Positions 15,337 through 24,190 of a DNA stretch of 37,072 nt are shown here, one piece after another (positions within the stretch are counted from its first letter, which is position 1; each line of letters begins with the position of its first letter). The stretch spans positions 1-37,072 of the forward strand of contig CAYRVF010000042.1 in the NCBI GenBank assembly GCA_964427535.1, in the 5' to 3' direction. The notes below the pieces were generated by a model, which was not told the origin of the DNA, did no database searches, and saw only the letters and a program-made list of their open reading frames with translations. Both the position numbers and the translations under genes were made by a program. This DNA comes from CAYRVF01 sp964427535. Its GTDB lineage: Bacteria > Chloroflexota > Ktedonobacteria > Ktedonobacterales > JADMIN01.

Positions 15337-16098
15337 ATGCAGCCATCGTCGGACGTGCGTGCCACACCGTCTTCCGGCGCGAGCGGACCGAACCCGGACG
15401 CATCTGGCGAGGCGCGGGTGTACCAGCGTAATGCGATCATCGCCGCGCTGCCGACTGTCGCCGTGCCGGTAGCGTTCGCTGCCGTTCTGCTCTCCACAGG
15501 CGGCTCAATCAACTGGGGGCCGCTAGCGCTCGGCGCGGCGGGATGGCTCGTCGCGCTGGTTCTGCGCACGCCGGTCATCCTGCTGGCACAGCAGCTCGCG
15601 GGCTCGCCCGAGCGGGCTGAGCCGTGGGTGGTCGGCGCATCAGGCCCCTGCGAGGAAGCCGTGCGCGTGGCGGCGGTGCTGCTGGTTGGACGCGCCTTCC
15701 CCGTGGCCTACTCGATCGGTTTGGGCTGGTCGACCATCGAGGTGCTGTACTCGCTCGTGACAATGTTCGCGCTGGCCTCGCTTGCCCGCAGGGCCGACGA
15801 GCAGGCGGTGCAGGCGCGCGCGCTGTTGCAGGCACAGGGCCGCGCGTACATGTTAGGCGGTGCTTCGCCGTTCTGGGGCATCGCCGAGCGGGTCTCAGCC
15901 AGCGCGCTACACATCGGCTTCACGCTGCTCCTCGCGTGGCAGCCGTGGCTTGTGGTGGTCACGATTCCGACGCATTCAGCGGTCAACTTTGTGGCGAGCG
16001 GTGTCGCCCGGCGTTCCGTCGCGCTGGTCGAGCTGACGCTGGCAATCGTCGGCGGAGGAGCCTATCTGGCGGGACTGCTGGCCTTCGGACGGCTCTAG
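15337..16098 (+). CDS. YhfC-family (DUF2324) intramembrane protease-like protein
   Basis: The 253-residue protein has about seven membrane segments after a Ser/Pro-rich cytoplasmic tail of about 30 residues. The likely active-site residues of the YhfC family are visible: E106-E107 in GPCEEAVRV, E135 in GWSTIEVL, H192 in SALHIGF and H213 in PTHSAVNF. The family is related to CPBP glutamic/metallo-type membrane peptidases; the substrate is unknown. AGGGAGGT is seven bases before the ATG. It is probably co-transcribed with the ArsR-like gene and the following CPBP gene. Confidence 0.8.
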   Translation: MQPSSDVRATPSSGASGPNPDASGEARVYQRNAIIAALPTVAVPVAFAAVLLSTGGSINWGPLALGAAGWLVALVLRTPVILLAQQLAGSPERAEPWVVGASGPCEEAVRVAAVLLVGRAFPVAYSIGLGWSTIEVLYSLVTMFALASLARRADEQAVQARALLQAQGRAYMLGGASPFWGIAERVSASALHIGFTLLLAWQPWLVVVTIPTHSAVNFVASGVARRSVALVELTLAIVGGGAYLAGLLAFGRL

Positions 16099-16164
16099 CG
16101 CGCGCACATACTCTCGCTGGCATTGTGGATTTCTATCATCTTTGACGAAGGGAACACCGCTATC

Positions 16165-17100
16165 ATGGGCATCGACACCGCCTCTGCGCGGGCGGACGGC
16201 GCCGAGTACGCGTCGCGACCCGACACGCGCTACACGAACAGCCGCATCGCGCTCTATCTGGTGCTCGCGTTTGGCCTTGCTTGGCTGATTGAGGCGGGCA
16301 TTCCGCTCACACACACGCGGCTCACCGATCCCCAGTTAGTTCTGTTTGGCGACGGCGCCATGCTCTGCCCAGCCATCGCGGCGATAGTCACGTTGCTCTC
16401 GTCCGGGAAACGCTTCGGCGACGCGGGGATTCGGCCCCTGTTCAAACGAAGCTGGCGCTGGTATCTCGTGTCCCTTGTCGTCCCGCTCGCGCTGGTGGCC
16501 GTCTCGACCGCGCTCACGGTCGTGCTCGGCCAGGCGCGAGTCGATTTCTCGTTGCCGGGGCTGAAGCCGCTGCTGCATGGGAAGGCGCTGCCACCAGCGG
16601 CCGTGCCCGTGGTGCTGTTTCAGACCGCCGTGGTGGCCTCCATCATCGGCATTCCGTTCGGCATGGGCGAGGAACTGGGCTGGCGCGGCTATCTGCTGCC
16701 CGCGCTACTGCGCCGGGGACTGAAGCCCCACGCCGCGATTCTCGTGAGTGGCGTCATCTGGGGGCTGTGGCACGCGCCGTTGATCCTGATGGGCTACAAC
16801 TACCCGCACACCCCGGTTCTGGGCGTCGCGATGTTCTGTGTCTTCACGGTGCTCATCACCTACGTGCTGGCATGGATACGTCTGTCGTCGGGCACCACCT
16901 GGACGGCTGCTCTCGGCCACGCGGCGCTCGATCAGTCCGATTCCGCTGCCAATCTGCTGCTGGTGCCCGGCAGCTTCAACTCCAGTATCGGCACGACGGT
17001 TGGCCCAATTGGCTGGGTCATCGTCTCGATCTTCGTCCTCTGGCTGATCGCCACCGGCCGCATCCGCCGCCTGCGTCTGCCAGACGGGCCTGCACGGTAA
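16165..17100 (+). CDS. CPBP-family intramembrane metalloprotease
   Basis: The 311-residue membrane protein has all three CPBP motifs intact: E169-E170 and R174 in GEELGWRGYLLP, H203 in GVIWGLWHAP and H252 in LGHAALDQS. The family includes CAAX prenyl endopeptidases and bacteriocin-maturation or immunity proteins. ATG 16165 is chosen because GAAGGGAA is upstream; an in-frame TTG at 16123 has no ribosome site. It ends the rightward operon and is followed by a strong bidirectional terminator. Confidence 0.9.
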   Translation: MGIDTASARADGAEYASRPDTRYTNSRIALYLVLAFGLAWLIEAGIPLTHTRLTDPQLVLFGDGAMLCPAIAAIVTLLSSGKRFGDAGIRPLFKRSWRWYLVSLVVPLALVAVSTALTVVLGQARVDFSLPGLKPLLHGKALPPAAVPVVLFQTAVVASIIGIPFGMGEELGWRGYLLPALLRRGLKPHAAILVSGVIWGLWHAPLILMGYNYPHTPVLGVAMFCVFTVLITYVLAWIRLSSGTTWTAALGHAALDQSDSAANLLLVPGSFNSSIGTTVGPIGWVIVSIFVLWLIATGRIRRLRLPDGPAR

Positions 17101-17157
17101 CAGCGCCAGCCCGCCTCGTGACGGATACCGCAGTGGATGATGCGGGCATAGTGGAGC

Positions 17158-17199
17158 GAGCGAATCCTTCAGCGATACATCCCGCTGAAGGATTCGCTC
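17158..17199. terminator. Bidirectional terminator between convergent genes
   Basis: A perfect 17-bp inverted repeat (17158-17174 with 17183-17199; arms start GAGCGAATCC and end GGATTCGCTC) encloses an 8-base loop. On the plus strand it is followed by TTCTCGTTAT. It lies between the ends of the CPBP gene and the leftward exporter gene. Confidence 0.85.
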
Positions 17200-17210
17200 T
17201 TCTCGTTATC

Positions 17211-18854
17211 CTAGGGGAGCACTTCCTCTACTGGCTGGTCCTCCTCCTCAGTCGCGGCCGTGATCTTCCGGTGGCGACCGGGCAGGATGAGCGCGAGCGC
17301 GATGACGACGAGCGCGATGAAGAAGGTCAGCATGAAGATACTCTGGATGGCCCAGGTACCTGCCTGCGTGGCGATCTGCGCCTCAATTGCCCGCAGTGCC
17401 GCGAGCACACGCGGATTGGTCGGATTGAGCCCGGAACTCGCGCCCAGGCGCCGCAGTTGCTGGATGAGGTCGGCCGCGCGGCTCTGCGTCCGGTTGACCA
17501 GGATCGTCGTCATGATGGCCACGCCGACTGAGGAGAAGATCAACTTCGTCGACAGGAACAGCGACGAGGCTTTGGAGAGCGCCTCACCTTTCAGGGCCTC
17601 CAGCGCGAGTGTCTGCACCGGAATCGAGATGAAGGTAAAGCTGAGGCCAATCAGCAATAGCCCCCAGCGCAGCGCGTCGGGCCCGGCGACCGGCGGAACC
17701 GCCGTCTGCGTCCGCGCGGCGGCAAGCAGCTGGCTGGCCGTGGCCGTCGGCTGAATCGTCTGTGATAGCAGCCAAGCGCCAGTGGCCGCGAGCGCTCCAC
17801 CGATAACGACATCCCAGCGCGGACCGATCGCGCGATAGAGTCCGGCCGAGAGCACCGTCCCGAGAATGCCGCCGACACCAAACGGGATCAGCGCGAGGCC
17901 AGTGTCGAGCGGGGACAGATGCGGCAGCCGCACGGACTCGAAGTAGAGCGGCATCAACACCAGCAAGCCTAACGTGACGAGCGAGGCCACCCACGTGATG
18001 AGGTTGCTCACCAGGAAGTCACGCCGCCGCAGCTGCCGGAGGTCCAGCGCCGGATCGCGGCTGATGCGCAGCGAGTAGTAGGCGAAGACGAGCAATAGCA
18101 GCGCACCCGCGCCTTCCAACACCCAGACCAGCCAATACCCCCAGCCATACGCGGTGCCGATCGGATTCGCCGCCGTCACCGTGCTCGGGTCCGTCCGGGT
18201 CACATACGTCAGGCCATACAACATCGCGATGATGCCCAGCGACGAGAGCGTCAGCCCGATGATGTCGAGCCGCTTGCCGCGCGCCGCGTCTGGCTGGTCG
18301 TTCGGCAAGACTAGCATCGCCATCGCGACCGCGATGATTCCCACCGGCACATTTACGAAGAAGATGCTGTGCCAGTCGAATGTATCGTTGAGATAGCCAC
18401 CAATGATGGGGCCGAAGATTGGCGCCAACAGCAGTGGAACCGCGATTGCCGCGCTGGCACGTGCCCGCTGTTCTTGGGGAAACGCGTCGAATGCCAGCGC
18501 CGGGCCGATAGGCAGAAGCAGCCCCCCGCCGATGCCCTGGAACACGCGGAACGCGATCAGCCAGCCGATGCCCGGCGCGATCCCGCAGAGCAACGATCCC
18601 AGTGTGAAGAGGGCGATACCCAGCACGAAGAGCCGCTTGCGCCCGAAGCGGCTGGCGAGGTAGCCGCCGATGGCTACGACCGCGGCGTTGGCAAGCAGGT
18701 AGCCCGTGAAGATCCACTGCGCGGTATTCACGTCGGTGTGCAGGCTGATGCGAATAGGCGTGAGGGCGACGGTGACGATGGTGCCGTCTAGCGCGACGGG
18801 AATCAGCCCCAGCGCCGCCACGAGAGCGATCAAATAGCGATTGGTCTTGGACAT
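17211..18854 (-). CDS. DHA2-family (14-TM) major facilitator drug exporter
   Basis: The 547-residue multi-pass transporter has DHA2 hallmarks: VALDGTIVTVALTPI in TM1, motif A GYLASRFGRKRLF between TM2 and TM3, an arginine-containing GIGGGLLLP region, and motif C GPIIGGYLND in TM5. This family exports drugs and toxic organics using the proton gradient. A long soluble loop with VPPVAGPDA lies in the second half, and the C-terminus is acidic. GGAAGGTAGGAATTC precedes the ATG. The LuxR regulator lies directly upstream on the same strand and may control it. Confidence 0.92.
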   Translation of the reverse strand: MSKTNRYLIALVAALGLIPVALDGTIVTVALTPIRISLHTDVNTAQWIFTGYLLANAAVVAIGGYLASRFGRKRLFVLGIALFTLGSLLCGIAPGIGWLIAFRVFQGIGGGLLLPIGPALAFDAFPQEQRARASAAIAVPLLLAPIFGPIIGGYLNDTFDWHSIFFVNVPVGIIAVAMAMLVLPNDQPDAARGKRLDIIGLTLSSLGIIAMLYGLTYVTRTDPSTVTAANPIGTAYGWGYWLVWVLEGAGALLLLVFAYYSLRISRDPALDLRQLRRRDFLVSNLITWVASLVTLGLLVLMPLYFESVRLPHLSPLDTGLALIPFGVGGILGTVLSAGLYRAIGPRWDVVIGGALAATGAWLLSQTIQPTATASQLLAAARTQTAVPPVAGPDALRWGLLLIGLSFTFISIPVQTLALEALKGEALSKASSLFLSTKLIFSSVGVAIMTTILVNRTQSRAADLIQQLRRLGASSGLNPTNPRVLAALRAIEAQIATQAGTWAIQSIFMLTFFIALVVIALALILPGRHRKITAATEEEDQPVEEVLP

Positions 18855-19095
18855 GAATTCCTACCTTCCTTTCCCACATGCATCCCTGTCGCGGTGGCGG
18901 GCGTCCATATGGCGAACCACCATCGGTCGTCTTGACCGCCGCGACGGAGCGCGCGCTTCCAGACGCGTATGGTAGCTCTGGCGGCCCGCGGCGTCCCCCG
19001 CCAGAAGGAGGGTTGTAGGGCGGGTGGGGGAGGTGGGCAGAGGAGGTGGGCTGGGCGGAGATATAGCCCAGGATCAAAGCGGCATCAGGCCTGAA

Positions 19096-22000
19096 TCAGA
19101 CAAGCAGGCGCAGCTCGCGCGCACGGCTTAGCGCCTGCACGCGCCCGGTGACGCCGAGCTTGCGGTAGATCTGGGCGACGTGCCACTTCACCGTGCTGGG
19201 CGCGATGATAAGCTCGTCCGCGATAGCCGCGTTAGAGCGACCCGTCGCGAGCAGGCGTAGCACGTCCAGCTCGCGTGCGGAGAGCGCGTCGGCCGGGGGC
19301 TGGGACAGAATCCCGACAACCCGGCCGAACGCTGTGAGGAGCCTGAGCGCGTGGGTGCGCTCGGGTGAGTGCGGGCGGTGGGCGACGTAGCTGGCGAGCA
19401 GATCGGCCATCGGCTCGCCTTCGTCGAGAAACACCCGCCTGAAGTCTTCGGGTGCCGCGAGCGCCAGCGACGCGTCGAGGGCGCGCAAAGCCGCGTCGCT
19501 CTCGCCCAGCAGCGCGTGTGCGCGTGCCTGCAACATGCGGGCTTCGAGCACGTTGCGCATGCGCCCGGCGCGCGATGCCCGCACACACAGATCGTCGAGC
19601 ACCTTCACCGCCGCGCTCGCGTTGCCCCGCGCCAGCTCCACCCGGACGAGCGCGAGGTCTTCCATCTCACGGAACAGCACCAGTGACGAGAACAGCCGCC
19701 GCTTCTCGCGATGCCGCCAACGCTCGTCGGCCCAGCGGACCGCCTCATCCAACTGGCCGCTTCTGACGAGTACACGCGCCCGCGTGAGATCGGCCATGTC
19801 TTCGTCCCACGTGGGGAATTGCCGTATCTGGACGAGCTGGTACATCTTCTCCAACGTTGCCATCGACTCGTCGTACCTGTCCGTTTCAGCTTGCACCAGC
19901 GCCAGCGAGATGAGCCCATCATCGACGAACTCGGCGCTGCCGAGATGCAGGCCAACCTCCAGTGCGTGCCGCAGGTCGCTCTCGGCGCCTTCGAGGTCGT
20001 TCCACTCGCGCCGGATCTCGCCGAGGAGGCTGTAGGCCATCGCGGTGAGAGGCAGCTCTTCTCCCGACGGACGGGAGATCAGCCGTAGCGCTTCGCGGCA
20101 GGTGCGCTCGGCGCGATGCAGGCGGCCCTGGTACAGCTCGATGCCAGCCTGTGTCGCGAGCGCCATGAACGCGACGAGGAGGTTTCCGTCGCGGTGGCTG
20201 TCCCTGGCCATCCGAGCGATCGTGTCCACGACGTCGGAGAGGTCGTCATCGCCGAGCAGCCCGACGACATTGATAAGCCAGAGCGCCAGCCCGCGCAGGA
20301 AGTGGCTCTCAGGCGGCAGCCGCTTCAGCGCCTCGCGCCCAAGTGCCGCGCCCTCCGCGAACTCGCCATTCATCAGCAGCACAATCGCACGGACTGCCGC
20401 GCTTTCCCCTCGCGCCGCGTCGGAGAACGGGCCAGTCGGGGGAAGGCTCTGGTCCAGGTCATCTAGCAGTGTCCCCGCGTCGGTCGTGTTACCCTGAAGC
20501 ATGAGCGTCGCGGCGAGGAGCACGCTGAGGTGCGGATGGGAGAGGATGACCTGTCGTGGCAGCTCTCGTGCCCATCCGCTGAGTCCGGCAGTCTCTCCGC
20601 GTATGACGAGCCGCTCACCCTCGGCTTCGATGAGCGTCGCCGCTTCACCGAATGCCTGCGCGATAAGGAGGTGGCGGATTGCTTCTTCGGTCATCCCGTG
20701 CTCTCGAAGCCACTTTGCCGCTCGCCGGTGCGAGTGCTCCCACACGTCCGGTGCCGTGCGTCGCAACCGCTCGCGAAGCACATCCGCGAAGAGCTGATGA
20801 TAGCGATACCAGGTCTGCCCGGCGTCGAGTGGGGTCACGAAGAGCTGCGCGTGCATCAGGCGTGCGAGCATCTCCGCGCTATCGCTGCGCCCAGTAACGG
20901 CGTCGCAGAGCGGACCGGTGAGACGCTCCAGCGGGGCCGTCCGCAGCAGAAACGCCTGCACGTCCTCCGGTTGATGCTCCAGCACCTCGGCAATGAGGTA
21001 GTCGGCAATATAGCGTGGCGTGGGGGAAAGATCGGCGACCGGTTCGCGAATGTCTGTCTGTTCGCGCAGCGAAAGCGCCGCCAGCTGCAATCCCGCGACC
21101 CAGCCTTCCGTCCGCTCGTCGAGCTGTGCCAGGCGATCGTCGGAGAGCGAGAGATGCATGGTCTCGCGCAGGAACCGCCGGGCATCGTCTTTGGTAAAAC
21201 GCATGTCGGCGGCATGGAGCTCGGCAATGCGCCCGCGAGCGCGCAGCCCGGCGAGTGCGAACGCCGGCTCGGTGCGTGTGGAGATGGCGAGATGCAGCGT
21301 GGCGGGCGCGTGGTCGATGAGGAACACCAGTCCTGCGTCACTAGCCGGCGTCGCCGCGCGGTGGTAGTCGTCCAGCACGAGCATGACGGGCGACGTCGTG
21401 GCCGCGAGCGCATTGATGAGCGTCGTCAGCACGTTCTCGATAGGCATCGGACGCGGCGTCGCGAGCATGCGCTGGGCGGCGGCCGTGCTGCCCGGGCACG
21501 CGCCGTCTAGCGCGGCCAGCACGTACGTCCAGAAGCGGACGGGGTCCTGCTCGGTTTCTTCGAGCGAGACCCACGCAACCTGCCAACCGCGATCTTTCAG
21601 ACGGTCGCTCGCCGTAATGAGCAGTGTCGTCTTGCCGCTGCCTGCCGGTGCGGAGAGAATCGCGCATGGGCGGTCGAGACAGTCGAGGCAGTGCGCGATC
21701 AGCGACGGCCGCGCGATGAGGGACGGTCCGGGTTGCGGCACGACGATCTTGGTCGCGATCAGCGGCGCGACCCACTCCTCCAGGCCATCGAATGTGGCGA
21801 CCTGTGGCTGCGCGCGTGCAGTCGTCGTGAGGGCGCGCGCAGCCTGCTCCAGACGCGGCAGCGTCAGGTCGGCGGAGCGCCCGAGATAGTGTTTGCGCAG
21901 CTTGCCGCCACTCTGGCGATAGGCGTACCAGAACTGACGCCCCGAGCGCTCCTCGTGCCGTGCGGTAAAGGTGCCCGTCGCACCCGCGTAACTGAACGAT

Positions 22001-22107
22001 CGCGCTGCGCGCAGCCAGGCAAACCACTCCGGTGTCGCGACCGCGATGGGTGCGTCAGAGAGCGGCGACGTCAGTATTCCATTCCGCACGGCTGGCAGTT
22101 GCGACAT
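19096..22107 (-). CDS. MalT-like LuxR-family ATP-dependent regulator with extra N-terminal domain
   Basis: The 1003-residue regulator begins with a domain (about 25-95) containing WFAWL, FSYAG, FTARHEER, WYAYR and KHYLGRSADLTLPRLEQAA. It resembles Arm-type DNA-binding modules and recurs in Ktedonobacteria LuxR proteins as I recall. A STAND/NACHT ATPase follows, with Walker A APAGSGKTTLL (153-163) and Walker B MLVLDDYHRA, then TPR-like helical repeats (about 480-930). The C-terminal LuxR helix-turn-helix is at about 942-1000 (LSARELDVLRLLATGRSNAAIADEL). MalT-like proteins activate transcription when an inducer drives ATP-dependent oligomerisation. The inducer is unknown; the downstream DHA2 exporter is a plausible target. 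Confidence 0.92.
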   Translation of the reverse strand: MSQLPAVRNGILTSPLSDAPIAVATPEWFAWLRAARSFSYAGATGTFTARHEERSGRQFWYAYRQSGGKLRKHYLGRSADLTLPRLEQAARALTTTARAQPQVATFDGLEEWVAPLIATKIVVPQPGPSLIARPSLIAHCLDCLDRPCAILSAPAGSGKTTLLITASDRLKDRGWQVAWVSLEETEQDPVRFWTYVLAALDGACPGSTAAAQRMLATPRPMPIENVLTTLINALAATTSPVMLVLDDYHRAATPASDAGLVFLIDHAPATLHLAISTRTEPAFALAGLRARGRIAELHAADMRFTKDDARRFLRETMHLSLSDDRLAQLDERTEGWVAGLQLAALSLREQTDIREPVADLSPTPRYIADYLIAEVLEHQPEDVQAFLLRTAPLERLTGPLCDAVTGRSDSAEMLARLMHAQLFVTPLDAGQTWYRYHQLFADVLRERLRRTAPDVWEHSHRRAAKWLREHGMTEEAIRHLLIAQAFGEAATLIEAEGERLVIRGETAGLSGWARELPRQVILSHPHLSVLLAATLMLQGNTTDAGTLLDDLDQSLPPTGPFSDAARGESAAVRAIVLLMNGEFAEGAALGREALKRLPPESHFLRGLALWLINVVGLLGDDDLSDVVDTIARMARDSHRDGNLLVAFMALATQAGIELYQGRLHRAERTCREALRLISRPSGEELPLTAMAYSLLGEIRREWNDLEGAESDLRHALEVGLHLGSAEFVDDGLISLALVQAETDRYDESMATLEKMYQLVQIRQFPTWDEDMADLTRARVLVRSGQLDEAVRWADERWRHREKRRLFSSLVLFREMEDLALVRVELARGNASAAVKVLDDLCVRASRAGRMRNVLEARMLQARAHALLGESDAALRALDASLALAAPEDFRRVFLDEGEPMADLLASYVAHRPHSPERTHALRLLTAFGRVVGILSQPPADALSARELDVLRLLATGRSNAAIADELIIAPSTVKWHVAQIYRKLGVTGRVQALSRARELRLLV

Positions 22108-22120
22108 GGGGACAGTCCCC
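22108..22120 (-). promoter_or_regulatory. Palindrome abutting the LuxR start codon
   Basis: GGGGACAGTCCCC is a 13-base inverted repeat directly adjoining the ATG. In the mRNA it would form a small hairpin next to or over the ribosome site, so translational control or a repressor site is possible. A possible -10, TAGAAT, lies upstream at 22161-22156 on the minus strand without a good -35. Confidence 0.35.
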
Positions 22121-22257
22121 GCTCCCGTTTTGGGTAAGTTTGGGTGCGCTGGGATATTCTACCATGCCTGCATCCCTACCTACACTGACATGCATGCCCC
22201 CTGCGATGTCCACCGGAGAAACCTGACATGTCTTCCGAGACGAGCAGTACCTTGAGC

Positions 22258-22312
22258 TTGACAGAGAAAGTTAATAATGATAACTATTAAGTTAATTCAG
22301 ATAACTATTGAG
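22258..22312 (+). promoter_or_regulatory. AT-rich operator region with direct repeats and palindrome
   Basis: TTGACA at 22258-22263 is a likely -35. Downstream, GATAACTATTAAG (22279-22291) and GATAACTATTGAG (22300-22312) are direct repeats spaced 21 bp, two helical turns. The first is part of an imperfect palindrome with TTAATA and TATTAA arms (22271-22290). This AT-rich patch stands out in GC-rich DNA and directly precedes the membrane protein/TetR pair, so it is the probable TetR operator. Confidence 0.55.
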
Positions 22313-22327
22313 CGTCAGGAGCGAGCT

Positions 22328-23026
22328 ATGACCACGCAGACGACGGTATCCACAGAGACGTCCTCTCACGTATCTCACGGACGAAGCAACCGACTGCTAC
22401 GTGCCGTGCCGGCACTCGCGGGCGTTGCCTACACGCTGGTGTGGGTGGTGGGTCTGCTGATATGGCCGTCAAACTTGGATGTGACGGCGTCGGGATCCGC
22501 GGTACTCGCGACCTTTGTCGGGCACCGGAGCGTCGCGCTGGTGCAGTACCTGCTGGTTGAGGGGGCGGCGGCCATTGCTCTGGCGGGCGTCGTGCTGGCT
22601 CTCGGCCGAGCGGCTTCCCGGGCCGCGGCGCGTGAGGCTGGACGCGTCGCCGTCGTCGCCGGACTGACGGCGGCAGCGCTGTCGCTGACACAGTGCCTCC
22701 TCGGCGTGATCCTCATTGGTTCGGCGGTGTCTGGCGGCGACGCATCGCGCGCAGGAACAATCTTCGACCTGATCAGCCGGATGGATGGCGCGAAGATGTT
22801 CGCGCTCGCGGTGCTGGCGGTAGCCGGTGTTGCGCTGGCACGCCGGAAGGTGCTTCCGCGCTGGCTGGGGATTGTCGGGGGCGTGCTGGCGCTCGCGCTG
22901 ATGGTGTCCGGTATCGGCTATCTGCTGCTGATATCGCCGCTCGCTCTGGCAGCCGCCGCATCGCTTCTGCTATTGTTGCTTTGGGTAACGGGAGTTGGCG
23001 TGACACTGACATGGATGAGACGGTAG
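22328..23026 (+). CDS. Hypothetical multi-pass membrane protein
   Basis: The 232-residue protein has about six hydrophobic segments, from ALAGVAYTLVWVVGLLIW at about 30 to the C-terminal LLLLLLWVTGVGVTLTWMRR. No catalytic motif is visible. It looks like the small DUF4386/DoxX-like integral membrane proteins often paired with TetR regulators, but I do not assign it. AGGAG lies six bases before ATG 22328. The TetR gene starts eight bases after its stop, so the two are one operon. Confidence 0.75.
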   Translation: MTTQTTVSTETSSHVSHGRSNRLLRAVPALAGVAYTLVWVVGLLIWPSNLDVTASGSAVLATFVGHRSVALVQYLLVEGAAAIALAGVVLALGRAASRAAAREAGRVAVVAGLTAAALSLTQCLLGVILIGSAVSGGDASRAGTIFDLISRMDGAKMFALAVLAVAGVALARRKVLPRWLGIVGGVLALALMVSGIGYLLLISPLALAAAASLLLLLLWVTGVGVTLTWMRR

Positions 23027-23034
23027 GGTAGACG

Positions 23035-23628
23035 ATGCCTCGCGCCGGTATGACGCACGATCGCGTCGTCGAGGAAGCCGCGACCGTGGCCGACGAGGTG
23101 GGATTTGACCGGCTGACGTTGGCGAGCGTCGCACAGCGGTTCGGCGTCACGCTGCCCAGTCTCTACAAACATGTGCGCAGCCTGGATGGCCTAAAGCGTG
23201 ATCTTGCGGTGCTCAGCGTGCGGCAGTTGACTGCGCGTCTGGCGGCTGCCGCGGTTGGCCGGGCTGGGGATGACGCCATCCGAGCCCTCGCGTACGCCTA
23301 TCGCGAGTACGCCAAGGAGCATCCCGGCCTCGTCGCCGCGAGCGTTCGCGCACCCGCCCCGGACGACGCGGAATACATCGCCGCCAGCGATGCCGCCCTG
23401 GCGATCTTCTTCGCCGTGCTCGCTGGCTATGGTATTACCGGTGCCGACGCCATCGATGCGATCCGCCTGCTGCGCGCGACACTGTATGGCTTTGTGACCC
23501 TCGAAGCGGCGGGCGGATTCGGCATCCCACAGTCCGTGGATGCGACATATGACCGGCTGATTGGCATGCTCACGACGGCATATGCGAGCTGGACGCCCAC
23601 TGCCACCACAATAGAGCGTCCCGGCTGA
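23035..23628 (+). CDS. TetR/AcrR-family regulator (WHG-domain type)
   Basis: The 197-residue protein has an N-terminal TetR helix-turn-helix (about 8-50: RVVEEAATVADEVGFDRLTL, then VAQRFGVTLPSLYKHVRSLD). The C-terminal ligand domain includes YAYREYAKEHPGL and LRATLYGFVTLEAAGGFG, as in WHG-domain (TetR_C_33-like) regulators. It most likely represses its own operon through the AT-rich site at 22258-22312. Confidence 0.9.
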   Translation: MPRAGMTHDRVVEEAATVADEVGFDRLTLASVAQRFGVTLPSLYKHVRSLDGLKRDLAVLSVRQLTARLAAAAVGRAGDDAIRALAYAYREYAKEHPGLVAASVRAPAPDDAEYIAASDAALAIFFAVLAGYGITGADAIDAIRLLRATLYGFVTLEAAGGFGIPQSVDATYDRLIGMLTTAYASWTPTATTIERPG

Positions 23629-23704
23629 TCGGCAGGAGTGAGACGCGCGGCGCTCACGCGAAGACTGCCGCGCCGCGTAGTGTCCGTTGGGGGAGAGGGA
23701 ACCG

Positions 23705-24142
23705 TCAGCCATCCGCCTCGTGCTCGGTGGATCGTGTGTACCGGCTCCTGCCACTGCGCGGTTGGTTGTGGCCGTCCGCGCTGGCTGGCTGATGTTCGAG
23801 GGCGTCGAGGCGCTGGCGTAAATCCGCGACTTCCGCGTGGAGCGCCTCCACCTCACGCTGCAACTGCAGGACGTGGCGGATGCCCTCGGCATTGATGCCT
23901 GCCTCGCTTAGACCAGCGATCTCGGCGATCTTGGCCACGTCGTTATCTGAGTAGCGCCGGGTATTGCCCTCGGTGCGCGACGGCGCGACCAGCCCGCTCT
24001 CCTCCATGCGTCGGAGTTGATGCTGCGCCACGCCCGAGAGTTCGGCGGCAACCGCGATCGAGTATTTGGGGAAGTCGGCGTTTGTCCGCGCCACGCTGGC
24101 GCGCGTCCGCTTCCGTTGGGCGCCGCCTGTTGTCTCTCGCAC
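23705..24142 (-). CDS. hspR: MerR-family HspR-like heat-shock repressor
   Basis: The 145-residue protein has a MerR helix-turn-helix (about 26-95): YSIAVAAELSGVAQHQLRRME, ESGLVAPSRTEGNTRRYSDND and GINAEGIRHVL, closely matching actinobacterial HspR. A coiled coil (LQLQREVEALHAEVADLRQRL) and a hydrophilic tail follow. HspR binds inverted CTTGAGT-type (HAIR) sites in front of chaperone genes. GTG 24142 has GGAGG eight bases upstream. It lies 189 bases downstream of the Hsp20 gene on the same strand and is its likely autoregulatory partner. Confidence 0.85.
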   Translation of the reverse strand: MRETTGGAQRKRTRASVARTNADFPKYSIAVAAELSGVAQHQLRRMEESGLVAPSRTEGNTRRYSDNDVAKIAEIAGLSEAGINAEGIRHVLQLQREVEALHAEVADLRQRLDALEHQPASADGHNQPRSGRSRYTRSTEHEADG

Positions 24143-24190
24143 GGTTAGGGCCTCCTCTCACGCGCTCATTCACATATCCTACCCTGAATA

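Noticed and set aside
17158..17199. Perfect 17-bp inverted repeat as an attachment site or transposon end
   Set aside because: Its place between two convergent stop codons with a short loop fits a bidirectional terminator, and no integrase or transposase is nearby.
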